A stretch of 55,012 nt of DNA from an uncultured Bacteroides sp. (GCA_945965395.1 CAMFND010000161.1:1-55012); one strand, 5' to 3'. Positions 18,023-27,251 are shown, numbered from the stretch's first letter. A program made the numbers and translations. The notes: generated by a model from the letters alone, not told the origin.

Positions 18023-19420
18023 TCATCGTTCCTCTTTTTTATTCTCCAGGGCACTCTCCGGAGGAAAAGCCAAGGTAAACCGGCTGTATTCCCCCTCCAT
18101 GCTTTCCAGCGTGACCCGTCCGCCGTGCGCTTCCATAATCCGAAACACATAATTCAGTCCCAGTCCGAAACCAGATGCTCCACCGGAACGACTGCGTTCA
18201 CTGGCTGCCGCCCGTTCGTATTTCTCAAAAATCTTCCGCTGGTCTTTCAACGGAATACCGAAACCATTGTCGGCTACCGTCACACAGACTGTTCCATCCG
18301 CTTTCCGTTCCGAAAGAAATGTAATTTCCACGGCTTCACCCGAATATTTCAATGCATTGTCTATCAAATTACTGAGCGCTTCCCTCAGAAATTCTTCGTC
18401 TGCCCAAACCACTTCTTCCTGCAAGTTCCATACAAACGCAACCTGCTTAGCAGTTTTTGCCTTATACTTCTCCGCCAAATCCTCCAGAATCGGGCGTAGC
18501 AGACAATCCGTCTGTTGCAATTTCAATGCATGATTCTCCAGTTTGGAAAGCGTCAGTACCTTGTTGGTCAACGCCAGCAGATGCTCTCCTTCCTCTTTCA
18601 CAATCCGGAAATACCGTTCCTTCTTTTCCGGCTGTCCGTCCAAACGTCCGCTTTCCAGAATCTCCGTCCCCATCAGGATGGAGCTCAATGGAGTCTTCAT
18701 GTCGTGAATCATGGCATACGAAAAGTCCTCTCTCACCTTAGCTATCTTGTCCTGCCGGATAATGACACGAATCTGATACACAATACAGATAATGACCAGT
18801 ACCATAATCAGCACCGTAGCAATCAGCAAGAGGGTCATACGCTGGAAAATCACCCAGTAAGGATTCAGAATCACCCCTTGCAGATAGCGGGTATATGCCT
18901 TATTTATAGGTACCAGCCTTGTTCTTAAGTATTTTTGTCCTTCCAGTTTTGCTTGTGGAGAGGATGCCCGCAACACATTACCTAACGAATCCGTCACACA
19001 AGTCGACACCTTGGCCGGGATACCGACCGAATCCAGCATGTGAGCATAAATAGAATCCAGATTATGCAAGGACACATCCATCTTGAACGTATTCGATACC
19101 CCTTCCTGTATGGCAATAAATACAGCCGATTCAATAAACTGACGTGTTTCCGGAGTTGGAGTCTGAGTTTCGTCATCCTCCACGTCCTCATTCAGGTCAA
19201 ATCGATACGTGTACGTGGAATCCTTCTTCCCATGCAACTCTTTCCAAAGGTCCATCCGATCAAAAGCCTCCTTAAGTGCTGCATCCTTAAAAAGCTCATG
19301 GCTCTGCCGCATGACGTTTTCACGTGTCAGTTTGTAAGTGTTGACCAGCCAGACATACTGCAGTTCGACAATCGCAATCAGTCCCACTACCGCAATCCAG
19401 CGAATGTGTTTCATCTTCAT
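18023..19420 (-). CDS. Membrane sensor histidine kinase
   Basis: This 465-residue inner-membrane kinase has a TM segment at about 7-27, a periplasmic sensor domain (about 30-190) and a second TM at about 195-220. A HisKA box carries phospho-acceptor His239 (AMIHDMKTPLSS), and the ATPase domain has the N box (EALSNLIDNALKYS), G1 (VADNGFGIP) and G2 (GFGLGLNYV). It phosphorylates the regulator encoded 1 bp downstream. The sensed signal is unknown; the periplasmic domain is acidic in its middle. The build resembles RprX of Bacteroides. It is divergent from the outer-membrane barrel gene at 19547, which is probably its regulatory target. Confidence 0.92.
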   Translation of the reverse strand: MKMKHIRWIAVVGLIAIVELQYVWLVNTYKLTRENVMRQSHELFKDAALKEAFDRMDLWKELHGKKDSTYTYRFDLNEDVEDDETQTPTPETRQFIESAVFIAIQEGVSNTFKMDVSLHNLDSIYAHMLDSVGIPAKVSTCVTDSLGNVLRASSPQAKLEGQKYLRTRLVPINKAYTRYLQGVILNPYWVIFQRMTLLLIATVLIMVLVIICIVYQIRVIIRQDKIAKVREDFSYAMIHDMKTPLSSILMGTEILESGRLDGQPEKKERYFRIVKEEGEHLLALTNKVLTLSKLENHALKLQQTDCLLRPILEDLAEKYKAKTAKQVAFVWNLQEEVVWADEEFLREALSNLIDNALKYSGEAVEITFLSERKADGTVCVTVADNGFGIPLKDQRKIFEKYERAAASERSRSGGASGFGLGLNYVFRIMEAHGGRVTLESMEGEYSRFTLAFPPESALENKKEER

Positions 19421-19451
19421 AAGCGTATATTCTTCACGTAAACGAAAGACG

Positions 19452-19478
19452 TTAACGTAGCGTTAACCTTGCCTTAAC
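19452..19478. promoter_or_regulatory. Three TTAAC direct repeats at exact 11-bp period, putative OmpR-type operator
   Basis: TTAAC occurs at 19452-19456, 19463-19467 and 19474-19478, exactly 11 bp apart; the first two are within GTTAAC. This is the spacing of PhoB/OmpR-type tandem half-sites, which lie on one DNA face. The array lies between the divergent kinase (start 19420) and barrel gene (start 19547). It ends 22 bp before a -7-like TAGTTTTG, so it overlaps the -33 position. It is the natural binding site for the response regulator at 17314-18021, as inferred from spacing and position. Confidence 0.65.
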
Positions 19479-19500
19479 CCAAAAAGCGAAACGGGCTTTT

Positions 19501-19508
19501 TAGTTTTG
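19501..19508 (+). promoter_or_regulatory. Bacteroidota -7 promoter element of the outer-membrane barrel gene
   Basis: TAGTTTTG matches the TAnnTTTG -7 consensus perfectly. No good TTTG -33 element is visible 19-21 bp upstream; instead the TTAAC repeats occupy that place, which fits an activator-dependent promoter. The start codon used is 39 bp downstream of the element. Confidence 0.6.
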
Positions 19509-19546
19509 CAGTGTCAAAGATAATGAAAGATAAAGACACGAACGAT

Positions 19547-21832
19547 ATGAAAAAGTATTTTTTAGTAAGCATCTTGTTACTGCTCGGTACGATGCTCGGA
19601 ACAGCCACCGCACAAACTATCACAGGCAAAGTTACCGACCCTTCCCGTCAGCCTATTGACGGGGCCACGGTCGTGCTCCAGACACCCGATTCCATATTTG
19701 TAGAAGCTACCATTACAAATGCTGACGGTACTTTCCTGCTGAATCACCAGCCGACACACTATCGTCTGCTGTTCCAACATCTGCTGTATGAACCGCAGGA
19801 GAAAGAAGGCACAGGGACTGATGCCGGTACGTTTACCCTGCAACCGAAAGACTACGCCCTTCAGGAAGTCGTGGTACAAGGCGAACGCCCGCTGGTCACC
19901 GTAGAAGGCAGCCGACTTACCTATGACATGCCGCAGCTGACCTCCCAACGGCTGGTCACCAACGCGTACGAAGCCCTCAAACAGCTTCCGGGTGTTATCG
20001 AACAGAACGATATACTGACACTGGCCGGAGCAGGCGGAGTCAGTTTGCTGCTGAACGGACGTCCCTCTTCCATGACCTACGAACAACTCATCACTCTCTT
20101 AAAGGGTATGCCGGCTTCGCGCGTGGAAAAAGCGGAAGTGATGTACAGCGCTCCTCCGCAATACCACGTGCGTGGTGCGGCTATCAACCTTGTACTGAAA
20201 GGATATAAACCCGGCGAAGGAGGCTTGCAAGGAGAAGTCAACGGTGAATATAAACAGCAAAAGGAAGCAGGAGGCAACGGAGGCGTCACACTGGCCTATA
20301 CTTCTCCTAAAATTGACCTCGATTTCATGTACAACCTTCAGAGCAACTATACTCGTGGCTACATTGATTTCATCGCCCGTCATACGGTGAAGGAACAGAT
20401 ATATGACGTAAATCAGGTGACGGACAATGAAGGACGTAGCCTGACGCACCCCCTGCGCACCGGAGGGACGTATAATTTTGATAAAGACAACTCGCTGAAC
20501 TTGTCCTATACCACCCAGTTCAGTCCAGACAAAACCGGCGACAGCCATTCCAACGGGAATATTTCCGAATCATTCAATCATTCCCAGGCTCACCACCAAA
20601 TGCACAATGCCGCATTGTATTATACCTCCGGATTCGGATTTCAGGCAGGAGCCGACTACACATATTTTACCTCGACCGATACGCAAAACTTTTTCGACCG
20701 TAGTCCGGAAGAGGTAGAAACCCGCTTCATAAGTTGTTCCGACCAGCATATTGACCGCTGGAAAATCTATGCCGACCAGCATCACACACTGCCACAAAAC
20801 TGGACCCTGAACTACGGGACTTCTTTTACCTACGTCAACAACTGGAACACCCAAAACTATGATTTGCCGGAAATGCAAGGCAACAACCTGCACAGCCGTA
20901 TCCGTGAATACACCTATAACGTCTACGCCGGATTCGACAAGGCGTTCAACTCCCAATGGACCCTGAGTACCTCTGCCACATTGGAATACTACCAGATGCA
21001 GGATTACCGGAAATGGGCTGTCTACCCCACTCTCCAGTTGAACTACATGCCGTCTGCCTCGCACATTCTCCAGTTGTCTTTCAGCTCCGACAAGACTTAT
21101 CCCGATTACTGGACACTGAGTGGCGCCACCAGCTACCTGAACGGTTACAACGAAAGTCTGGGCAATCCGTTCCTTCGTCCCTACACCGATTACAACATCG
21201 ACCTGACCTACATTCTGAAAAGCAAATACATTTTTCAGGCAAGTTACAGCTATACACCCGACTACTTCATGCAGACCGTCTACCTGGATTCCGACCGTCT
21301 GAAAGCCATCTACAACTGGCAGAACTGGGATTACGCTCAGGACCTTTCTTTCACCGCCATTCTCCCTTTCAAGGCAGGAAGCTGGTGGGACAGCCGTCTC
21401 ACCCTGCAGGCTACCTTGAAACACGACAAAGCCAGTGTATATTACGATGCACCTTTCAATCAGAAGCAATGGGTCGGCGTAGGACACTGGACACATACCT
21501 TCCAACTATGTCGCCAGCCCAACCTGAAAATGGAGGTTACCGCTTTCGGACAAACAAGATCCATACAAGGCAGTTACGACATTCAGCCAGTGGCCTTCGT
21601 AGATGCAGTCTTGCGCTATACCTTTGCCAAAGACAAAGCTATGCTTCAACTGAAAGGACGTGACCTATTCAATACAATGAATCCCAAAACAGAAGTCCGG
21701 AACGGGACGCAACATCTCGACATGAATACCAAAAGCTACATGCAGAGCATTACCCTTTCATTCAGTTACCGTTTTGGTGGCTACAAGAAAAAAGAAGTGA
21801 AGGAAGTAGATACCTCACGGTTTGGGAATTAG
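19547..21832 (+). CDS. TonB-dependent outer-membrane beta-barrel protein (carboxypeptidase-like N-domain)
   Basis: This 761-residue protein has a signal peptide (about 1-23, ending ATAQ), a carboxypeptidase D regulatory-like domain (TITGKVTDPSRQPIDGA onward, about 24-105) and a plug-like domain (about 110-220). A long barrel rich in alternating aromatic strands follows. The plug is not of the SusC type and the barrel resembles the outer-membrane beta-barrel family 3 proteins. The frame opens at a GTG (19511), but the signal peptide begins at ATG 19547. There is no SusD partner. It is divergent from a two-component system with a shared operator-like repeat, so envelope or signal-responsive uptake is likely; the ligand is unknown. 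Confidence 0.87.
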   Translation: MKKYFLVSILLLLGTMLGTATAQTITGKVTDPSRQPIDGATVVLQTPDSIFVEATITNADGTFLLNHQPTHYRLLFQHLLYEPQEKEGTGTDAGTFTLQPKDYALQEVVVQGERPLVTVEGSRLTYDMPQLTSQRLVTNAYEALKQLPGVIEQNDILTLAGAGGVSLLLNGRPSSMTYEQLITLLKGMPASRVEKAEVMYSAPPQYHVRGAAINLVLKGYKPGEGGLQGEVNGEYKQQKEAGGNGGVTLAYTSPKIDLDFMYNLQSNYTRGYIDFIARHTVKEQIYDVNQVTDNEGRSLTHPLRTGGTYNFDKDNSLNLSYTTQFSPDKTGDSHSNGNISESFNHSQAHHQMHNAALYYTSGFGFQAGADYTYFTSTDTQNFFDRSPEEVETRFISCSDQHIDRWKIYADQHHTLPQNWTLNYGTSFTYVNNWNTQNYDLPEMQGNNLHSRIREYTYNVYAGFDKAFNSQWTLSTSATLEYYQMQDYRKWAVYPTLQLNYMPSASHILQLSFSSDKTYPDYWTLSGATSYLNGYNESLGNPFLRPYTDYNIDLTYILKSKYIFQASYSYTPDYFMQTVYLDSDRLKAIYNWQNWDYAQDLSFTAILPFKAGSWWDSRLTLQATLKHDKASVYYDAPFNQKQWVGVGHWTHTFQLCRQPNLKMEVTAFGQTRSIQGSYDIQPVAFVDAVLRYTFAKDKAMLQLKGRDLFNTMNPKTEVRNGTQHLDMNTKSYMQSITLSFSYRFGGYKKKEVKEVDTSRFGN

Positions 21833-21910
21833 CATACTCGGGAGCTATTCAAAAAAGAAATTCGAATACCAATAGTCCCTAATAAGCGCCCCATTTTTTA
21901 GATAAGGAGA

Positions 21911-23140
21911 CTATTTCGACAGCAACCGACGACTCAGATAACGCACCGGATACCATACAGACAGAAAACCTACAGCCAGTACGGTAAAGAAAATGAGCGC
22001 CACGTCTTCCCAGTGTACACTGACGGGATAAGCATCGACAATAAAGCTGCCCGCTGCTCCTAAGGAAATCAGTCCGAAAGTCTGTTGCAACCAGCAAAGC
22101 AGCACACCTAACACAATACCCGACACGGCTCCGATAAATGAAATCAGACGCCCTTCGAAAAGGAAGATACGCACAATCTGCCGGTCGTTGGCTCCTAAGT
22201 TACGAAGTGTCACCACATCGTCACGCTTATCAATAATGAGCATGGACAGGGAACCGATAACATTAAAGCAGGCTATCATCAGGATGAAGGTCAAGAATAG
22301 ATAGGATATGAATTTCTCTATCTTCATGATGCGGAACGTGTCGGCCTGCTGTTCGTAACGGTCGAGCACACGAAAACGTTCGCCCAAATGTTTTTCCAGT
22401 TTACGCTTAAAAGCATCTATATCGGTGCCTTCCTTCATTTTCAGGTTAATGGCACTGACTTCGGTGGTGTATTGAAACAGTTGTCGGGCAAATTTCAAAG
22501 AAGTAAGGATATAGGAGCCATCGTATTTCTCCTGATTCACGGCAAACACCAGTCCGGACGAGAACAGGTTTCCTCCTGTAAAGGAAGATGCCGGATTGGC
22601 CATGTTCACCTTAGCCCCTCGCTTGGGAGCATACACTTCTAACGGGTCAAGAAAACGAATGCCGGTACCCAAAGTAGCTAATAACTGTACACCGGGAATA
22701 GCATAATCTACCACCTCATCATGCAGCAGCAACTCTCCTCGCCCGAAAAGAATGGTATCAATTGGTGTCAGCTCTTCAAAACTGTCTTCTACTCCTTTTA
22801 TGACAGCCATGGCCTGACGCCCCTGATACTGCACCAATGCATTGTCTTCCAACGACTCGGACACCAAGGCTACTTCAGGCATTTTCCGGATGGCTGCAAT
22901 AGCTTTATCCTGGCCGTCGAACACTTTCCCGGTAGCAGGCACAATTTTCAGTTCCGGATCGAAAGCCGTGAACAAGTTGGATACCAGGTCCTGAAAGCCG
23001 TTGAACACGGAAAGCGTACAAACCAATGCCAATGTGGCCAACGCTACCCCACATACGGATATACCGGAAATCACATTGATAGCATTGTGTGATTTCTTGG
23101 AGAACAAATATCGCCGGGCTATGTAAAAAGGAAAGTTCAC
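21911..23140 (-). CDS. LolC/LolE-type ABC transporter permease (FtsX family)
   Basis: This 409-residue inner-membrane permease starts with the MNFPFYIARRYLFSKKSHNA pattern of lipoprotein-release LolC/E proteins. It has one N-terminal TM (about 22-48), a large periplasmic domain (about 50-265) and three C-terminal TMs of the FtsX domain (about 270-400). With a LolD-type ATPase, not in this window, it would extract lipoproteins from the inner membrane for delivery to the outer membrane, fitting a lipoprotein-rich genus. It lies about 100 bp after rbfA, separated by a hairpin. Confidence 0.88.
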   Translation of the reverse strand: MNFPFYIARRYLFSKKSHNAINVISGISVCGVALATLALVCTLSVFNGFQDLVSNLFTAFDPELKIVPATGKVFDGQDKAIAAIRKMPEVALVSESLEDNALVQYQGRQAMAVIKGVEDSFEELTPIDTILFGRGELLLHDEVVDYAIPGVQLLATLGTGIRFLDPLEVYAPKRGAKVNMANPASSFTGGNLFSSGLVFAVNQEKYDGSYILTSLKFARQLFQYTTEVSAINLKMKEGTDIDAFKRKLEKHLGERFRVLDRYEQQADTFRIMKIEKFISYLFLTFILMIACFNVIGSLSMLIIDKRDDVVTLRNLGANDRQIVRIFLFEGRLISFIGAVSGIVLGVLLCWLQQTFGLISLGAAGSFIVDAYPVSVHWEDVALIFFTVLAVGFLSVWYPVRYLSRRLLSK

Positions 23141-23178
23141 CGTTATACCTTATTTATATATAGTACAAAATAAAAACC

Positions 23179-23215
23179 CACAGAAGCCGGAAGCAACGCT
23201 CCATGTTCTTCTGTG
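23179..23215 (-). terminator. Intrinsic terminator after rbfA
   Basis: CACAGAAG at 23179-23186 pairs with CTTCTGTG at 23208-23215, with a smaller inner stem (GGAAGC/GCTCC). On the minus strand it is followed by GGTTTTTATTTTG. It should reduce readthrough from rbfA into the permease gene. Confidence 0.6.
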
Positions 23216-23240
23216 AGTATTTACTAAAATATCGGATACA

Positions 23241-23576
23241 TTATTTTTTCAACAGTTCATCAATTTTCTCTGCATAATCCAGAGAATCGTCCACGAAGAA
23301 CTTCAGTTCGGGAATGATGCGCAACTGATGGCGTACGCGGTTTCCCAGTTCAAAACGAATTGACTTCATGTTGGCATTGATGTTCTTCACTATTTCTTCA
23401 CTTCTCTCTGAAGGGAAGACGCTCAGATATACACGCGCATAACTCATATCGGGACTGATGCAGACAATGCTGACCGAAACCAGCACACCAGGCATTGACT
23501 TGGTCTGCAAAAGAAAGATTTCGCTCAGTTCCTTCTGAATGAGGCGGGCAATCTTGTTTTGTCTGGTTGTTTCCAT
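23241..23576 (-). CDS. rbfA: 30S ribosome-binding factor A
   Basis: This 111-residue protein has the RbfA pattern: the N-terminus ETTRQNKIARLIQKELSEIF, the KH-type core with DMSYARVYLSVFP, and the end segment IRFELGNRVRHQLRIIPELKF followed by DDSLDYAEKIDELL. RbfA binds the 30S subunit during late assembly and acts on 16S rRNA 5' processing and cold adaptation. It is 10 bp downstream of the O-methyltransferase gene in the pyk operon. Confidence 0.93.
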   Translation of the reverse strand: METTRQNKIARLIQKELSEIFLLQTKSMPGVLVSVSIVCISPDMSYARVYLSVFPSERSEEIVKNINANMKSIRFELGNRVRHQLRIIPELKFFVDDSLDYAEKIDELLKK

Positions 23577-23586
23577 ATTACCTTTT

Positions 23587-24225
23587 TTATTTTTTACGTA
23601 TGATAGTCAGACCGTCACGCAAGGGCAGGATTACCTTTTCCACCCGTGTATCGGCAGCCACCAGGTCATTGAATTTCTTGATTCCGATGGTCTGTGTGTC
23701 CGTGTGATGAGGTTCTTCAAGCACATGTCCGTCCCACAAGGTATTGTCGGCTATGAGATAACCGCCGGAATGCATCTTTTGCAGAATCATTTCATAATAT
23801 TCTACATAGAAACGCTTGTTTCCATCTACAAATGCCAGGTCGAACACGATGTCCATGTCGGGCACAATTTCAAGGGCATCACCGATATAAAACTTGATTT
23901 TATCGGCATAGGGTGAATTTTCCAGCCACGGACGAGTGAAATCTTCCTGCTCGTCGTTGATTTCAAAAGTATGGAGCATAGCTCCTTCCTCCAGTCCCTC
24001 TGCCAGACAAAGTGCGGAGTATCCGCTGTAGGTACCTATCTCAAGCACCTGCTTCGGACGTATCATCTGCACGAACATCTTCAGCATACGACCTTGCAAG
24101 TGCCCCGAAGCCATACGGGGACGCAGCAGTTTTACGTGCGTCGCCCGGTACAGCGCTTTCAGGTAGTCGTTCTCTTCATCAATATGCTGAAGAATGTATT
24201 CATCGAGCGCGTCAGTCTCTTTCAT
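23587..24225 (-). CDS. Class I SAM-dependent O-methyltransferase (caffeoyl-CoA type)
   Basis: This 212-residue cytoplasmic methyltransferase has the SAM-binding motif I EIGTYSGYSALCLAEGL and the acidic end of beta-2 (HTFEINDEQ). It also has the metal-binding segment DLAFVDGNKRFYVEYYE and YLIADNTLWDG, all typical of the divalent-cation-dependent family 3 O-methyltransferases. The natural substrate is unknown. It lies 2 bp after pyk and 10 bp before rbfA, so it is co-transcribed with them. Confidence 0.87.
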   Translation of the reverse strand: MKETDALDEYILQHIDEENDYLKALYRATHVKLLRPRMASGHLQGRMLKMFVQMIRPKQVLEIGTYSGYSALCLAEGLEEGAMLHTFEINDEQEDFTRPWLENSPYADKIKFYIGDALEIVPDMDIVFDLAFVDGNKRFYVEYYEMILQKMHSGGYLIADNTLWDGHVLEEPHHTDTQTIGIKKFNDLVAADTRVEKVILPLRDGLTIIRKK

Positions 24226-24227
24226 GA

Positions 24228-25688
24228 TTACAAGTAACGGTTACGGTTGGGTAAAACGTAGTCATCTCCGCTCTTCAATACATCACCTACCTGGTTGATT
24301 TCGAGGAATGAAGTATGAGTACCTTGTTTACCACCGCTCAGATAAGCCACCATTTCGTTCTCTGACAGCACACCGTCGTCCATCAGCTTACGCAATGCAG
24401 CGAAATAATATTCCTGTCCGTTGGCCTTTTCCGGCATATAGATAGCTTCTACACCGTATGACAATGCCAGATGACGCATGGTCTTTTCCTTATAACAGAT
24501 AGCCAATACCGGATATTTTCCACGGAAAGCAGCCAGGTTGCGTGCAGTCAAACCGCTGAAGCTATCGGTAATGATGGCACGGATAGGCATCAGGTTGGTA
24601 GCACGTACAGCCTGTTTTGCCAGGAAGCTGGTTACATCGGTATTTGCCGGAGTCAAAGGAATTGGAATATCGTTTTCTTCCATCTTGTCTTTTTCAGCCT
24701 GAGCTGCAATCTTCGCCATAGTCTTCACAGCTTCTACCGGATATTTACCATACGCAGTTTCTCCACTCAGCATCAATGCATCGGTACGATAGTAGATGGC
24801 ATTTGCAATGTCAGTAACCTCTGCACGAGTCGGGCGCGGATTATTAATCATGGTGTGCAGCATCTGAGTAGCCACGATTACCGGTTTCTTAGCCAGGATA
24901 CATTTCTTAATCAAGATACGCTGGATACCCGGAATACGTTCCTGCGGCACTTCAATACCCAGGTCACCACGAGCTACCATTACGCCGTCGGCTACTTCCA
25001 GAATCTCATCGATGTTATCCACACCTTCCTGGTTCTCAATCTTAGCGATAATCTTGATGTCGCTGTGGTGTGCATCCAGGATTTCACGAATATCAAGTAC
25101 ATCCTGACGATTGCGGACAAATGAATGCGCAATGAAATCGATGTCTTTTTCAATCGCGTACAAAATATTGTTGCGGTCTTTTTCAGTCAAAGAAGGCAAG
25201 TTGATGCGTACACCCGGCACATTCACACTCTTGCGGCTTCCCAAAGTAGCATCATTGCGTACTTCACAGAACAAAGTATCTTCATTCTTATCAATAACCT
25301 TCAGTGCCAGTTCACCGTCGTCCATCAACACATCTGCTCCGACTGACAGGTCGTGCACAAACCCCGGATAAGTTACAGCAATACATTCATGAGTAGTTTC
25401 CTGCTCCGGATTTCCTACAATGCAAACTTTTTCACCTGTCTTGAAGTCAATCGGGCCTTCTGCACTAGCCGTGGTACGCACTTCCGGACCTTTGGTATCC
25501 ATCAGAATACCGATACGGTTAGAAACGGTACGCACATTATTAATCAACTTTTCAAAACCTTCACGACTGGCATGTGCGGTATTCATACGCACCACATTCA
25601 TACCGGCATTAAAAAGGTCTCTGATAAAATCTACTTCACAGCGCAAATCCGAGATGGACGCAACGATTTTTGTTTGTTTAAGCATCAT
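24228..25688 (-). CDS. pyk: Pyruvate kinase
   Basis: This 486-residue enzyme makes pyruvate and ATP from phosphoenolpyruvate and ADP, the last step of glycolysis. Visible signatures are TKIVASISDLR at the N-terminus, the substrate-binding NTAHAS loop, MDTKGPEVRT, the active-site signature IIAKIENQEGVDNIDEI, the ARGDLGIEVP loop, and the allosteric C-domain from about residue 345. Two ATGs adjoin at the start (25688 and 25685) and either could be used. It lies 10 bp after aroQ and heads the O-methyltransferase and rbfA genes. Confidence 0.96.
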   Translation of the reverse strand: MMLKQTKIVASISDLRCEVDFIRDLFNAGMNVVRMNTAHASREGFEKLINNVRTVSNRIGILMDTKGPEVRTTASAEGPIDFKTGEKVCIVGNPEQETTHECIAVTYPGFVHDLSVGADVLMDDGELALKVIDKNEDTLFCEVRNDATLGSRKSVNVPGVRINLPSLTEKDRNNILYAIEKDIDFIAHSFVRNRQDVLDIREILDAHHSDIKIIAKIENQEGVDNIDEILEVADGVMVARGDLGIEVPQERIPGIQRILIKKCILAKKPVIVATQMLHTMINNPRPTRAEVTDIANAIYYRTDALMLSGETAYGKYPVEAVKTMAKIAAQAEKDKMEENDIPIPLTPANTDVTSFLAKQAVRATNLMPIRAIITDSFSGLTARNLAAFRGKYPVLAICYKEKTMRHLALSYGVEAIYMPEKANGQEYYFAALRKLMDDGVLSENEMVAYLSGGKQGTHTSFLEINQVGDVLKSGDDYVLPNRNRYL

Positions 25689-25698
25689 AATAAATATA

Positions 25699-26130
25699 TT
25701 ATAATTTGTTGTTATCTAATAAAATGGATTCTACAGCCAGACGATAAGAATTTAGTCCGAATCCGCAGATTACTCCTACACACGCACAGGAAATCATTGA
25801 CTTGTGACGAAACTCCTCCCGCCGATGAACATTGGAAATGTGTACCTCCACGACTGGAGACGTAACTGCACGGATGGCATCCTGCAAGGCTATGGATGTG
25901 TGAGTATATGCACCGGCATTCAGCACAATGCCATCATACGAAAAACCTGTTTCATGAATTTTATTAATCAGTTCTCCTTCCACATTCGACTGGTAGTACG
26001 CAAACTCTACCGATGGATACCACTCTTTCAATTTTTCCAGATAACTTTCAAAAGATTCGGCTCCATAAATGGAAGGCTCCCGTTTACCCAACAAGTTAAT
26101 GTTCGGGCCATTGATTATTTGTATTCTCAT
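25699..26130 (-). CDS. aroQ: 3-dehydroquinate dehydratase, type II
   Basis: This 143-residue enzyme dehydrates 3-dehydroquinate to 3-dehydroshikimate in the shikimate pathway and acts as a dodecamer in the cytoplasm. It has IQIINGPNINLLGKREPSIYG with catalytic Tyr22, NAGAYTHTSIAL, and VEVHISNVHRREEFRH with catalytic His102. The frame continues upstream to 26268, but the extra 46 residues are hydrophobic and unrelated, so the ATG at 26130 is chosen. A perfect minus-strand -7 element lies at 26178-26185. It is divergent from xerD. Confidence 0.95.
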   Translation of the reverse strand: MRIQIINGPNINLLGKREPSIYGAESFESYLEKLKEWYPSVEFAYYQSNVEGELINKIHETGFSYDGIVLNAGAYTHTSIALQDAIRAVTSPVVEVHISNVHRREEFRHKSMISCACVGVICGFGLNSYRLAVESILLDNNKL

Positions 26131-26154
26131 CTGTATACTTCTGCTGAATTTTAA

Positions 26155-26185
26155 TAACTTTGTAGAAGAATTTGGCACAAAGATA
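26155..26185. promoter_or_regulatory. Divergent promoter pair for xerD and aroQ
   Basis: TAACTTTG at 26155-26162 on the plus strand and TATCTTTG at 26178-26185 on the minus strand both match TAnnTTTG exactly. They point away through each other, so the two transcripts would overlap by a few tens of bases at their 5' ends. The minus element serves aroQ (ATG 26130) and the plus element serves xerD (ATG 26196). Confidence 0.6.
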
Positions 26186-26195
26186 AAAAAAAGAA

Positions 26196-27107
26196 ATGAA
26201 AAAGGCCGATAAAAAAAACATAATAATAAAGTATAAGCAATACCTGAAACTTGAAAAGTCACTTTCAACCAATACGGTGGAGGCCTACCTTACGGATTTG
26301 GGCAAGCTGTTTGCCTTTCTGGAGCTGGAAAACATTCATTTTGCGGATGTCACTTTGGAAAATCTGGAAACTTTTTCAGCAGGATTGCGCGACATCGGAA
26401 TCCATCCCCGCTCCCAAGCCCGCATTCTGTCTGGGATACGTTCCTTTTTCCGTTTCCTCTTACTTGAAGACTACATACAGCAAGACCCGTCAGAATTATT
26501 GGAATCACCACAAATTGGCAAACACTTACCCGACATACTGACGGTAGAAGAGATTGACACCCTTATTGGCAGCATTGACCGAAGCACACGAGAAGGACAG
26601 CGCAACCGGGCTATCTTGGAAACCCTGTACAGTTGCGGCCTACGTGTATCTGAATTGTGTAATCTCAAGCTGTCTGACCTTTACCTGAAAGAAAAATTTA
26701 TCAAGGTGGAAGGAAAGGGAAGCAAGCAGCGTCTGGTTCCTATTTCTCCACGTGCCATACACGAACTGGAACTGTACTTTCCAGACCGCAACGAAGGACT
26801 GATAAAACCTGGATATGAAGATTTTATATTTATCAGCCGCTTCGGAAAAAACATCTCACGCATCATGGTGTTCCACATCATCAAAGAACTGGCAGAACAA
26901 ACCGGAGTGAAGAAAACCATCAGCCCCCATACTTTCCGCCATTCCTTCGCTACACATCTGCTGGAAGGAGGAGCCAATCTGCGTGCCATACAGTGCATGT
27001 TAGGACATGAAAGCATAGGCACCACAGAAATCTACACCCACCTTGATCGCAGCCGATTACGGCAAGAAATTCTGGAACATCATCCCAGAAATCGAATTAA
27101 AAATTAA
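26196..27107 (+). CDS. xerD: Site-specific tyrosine recombinase XerD-like
   Basis: This 303-residue recombinase has a SAM-like core-binding N-domain (about 10-95) and a catalytic domain (about 110-300). All catalytic residues are visible: Arg150 (CGLRVSEL), Lys174 (GKGSKQR), His245 and Arg248 (HTFRHSFATH), His271 (LGHESIGTT) and nucleophile Tyr280 (YTHL). It resolves chromosome dimers at dif with a second Xer protein. The context is housekeeping (aroQ divergent), with no attachment-site repeats nearby, so it is not a mobile-element integrase. Confidence 0.92.
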   Translation: MKKADKKNIIIKYKQYLKLEKSLSTNTVEAYLTDLGKLFAFLELENIHFADVTLENLETFSAGLRDIGIHPRSQARILSGIRSFFRFLLLEDYIQQDPSELLESPQIGKHLPDILTVEEIDTLIGSIDRSTREGQRNRAILETLYSCGLRVSELCNLKLSDLYLKEKFIKVEGKGSKQRLVPISPRAIHELELYFPDRNEGLIKPGYEDFIFISRFGKNISRIMVFHIIKELAEQTGVKKTISPHTFRHSFATHLLEGGANLRAIQCMLGHESIGTTEIYTHLDRSRLRQEILEHHPRNRIKN

Positions 27108-27188
27108 AGAAATGCCTTTTTTTAAGCTTTTTTCGAACGGACCCACAAAAAAAAACAGATAATGATTAACACGTAATAGAGTTTTTCT

Positions 27189-27196
27189 TATCTTTG
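27189..27196 (+). promoter_or_regulatory. -7 promoter element of the TPR lipoprotein gene
   Basis: TATCTTTG is a perfect match to TAnnTTTG. It lies 55 bp before the ATG at 27252, giving an A/T-rich leader of about 45 nt. No clear TTTG -33 element is present at the expected distance. Confidence 0.6.
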
Positions 27197-27251
27197 CCTC
27201 AAATAATCAATAATAAAATTATTCATTTATACAAACTAAATATTTAACATC

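Noticed and set aside
18022-18150. Longer N-terminus for the OmpR-type response regulator
   Set aside because: The 43 extra residues overlap the kinase gene and do not resemble a receiver; the ATG at 18021 follows the kinase stop by one base.
20570-21505. 311-codon open frame antisense to the outer-membrane barrel gene
   Set aside because: It lies wholly inside a well-supported gene on the other strand and its translation has no recognisable domain. It is a by-product of the GC-richer codon use there.
26196-27107. Tyrosine recombinase as a sign of an integrated element
   Set aside because: The sequence is XerD-like, it is divergent from aroQ in a housekeeping context, and no attachment-site repeats or cargo are seen.
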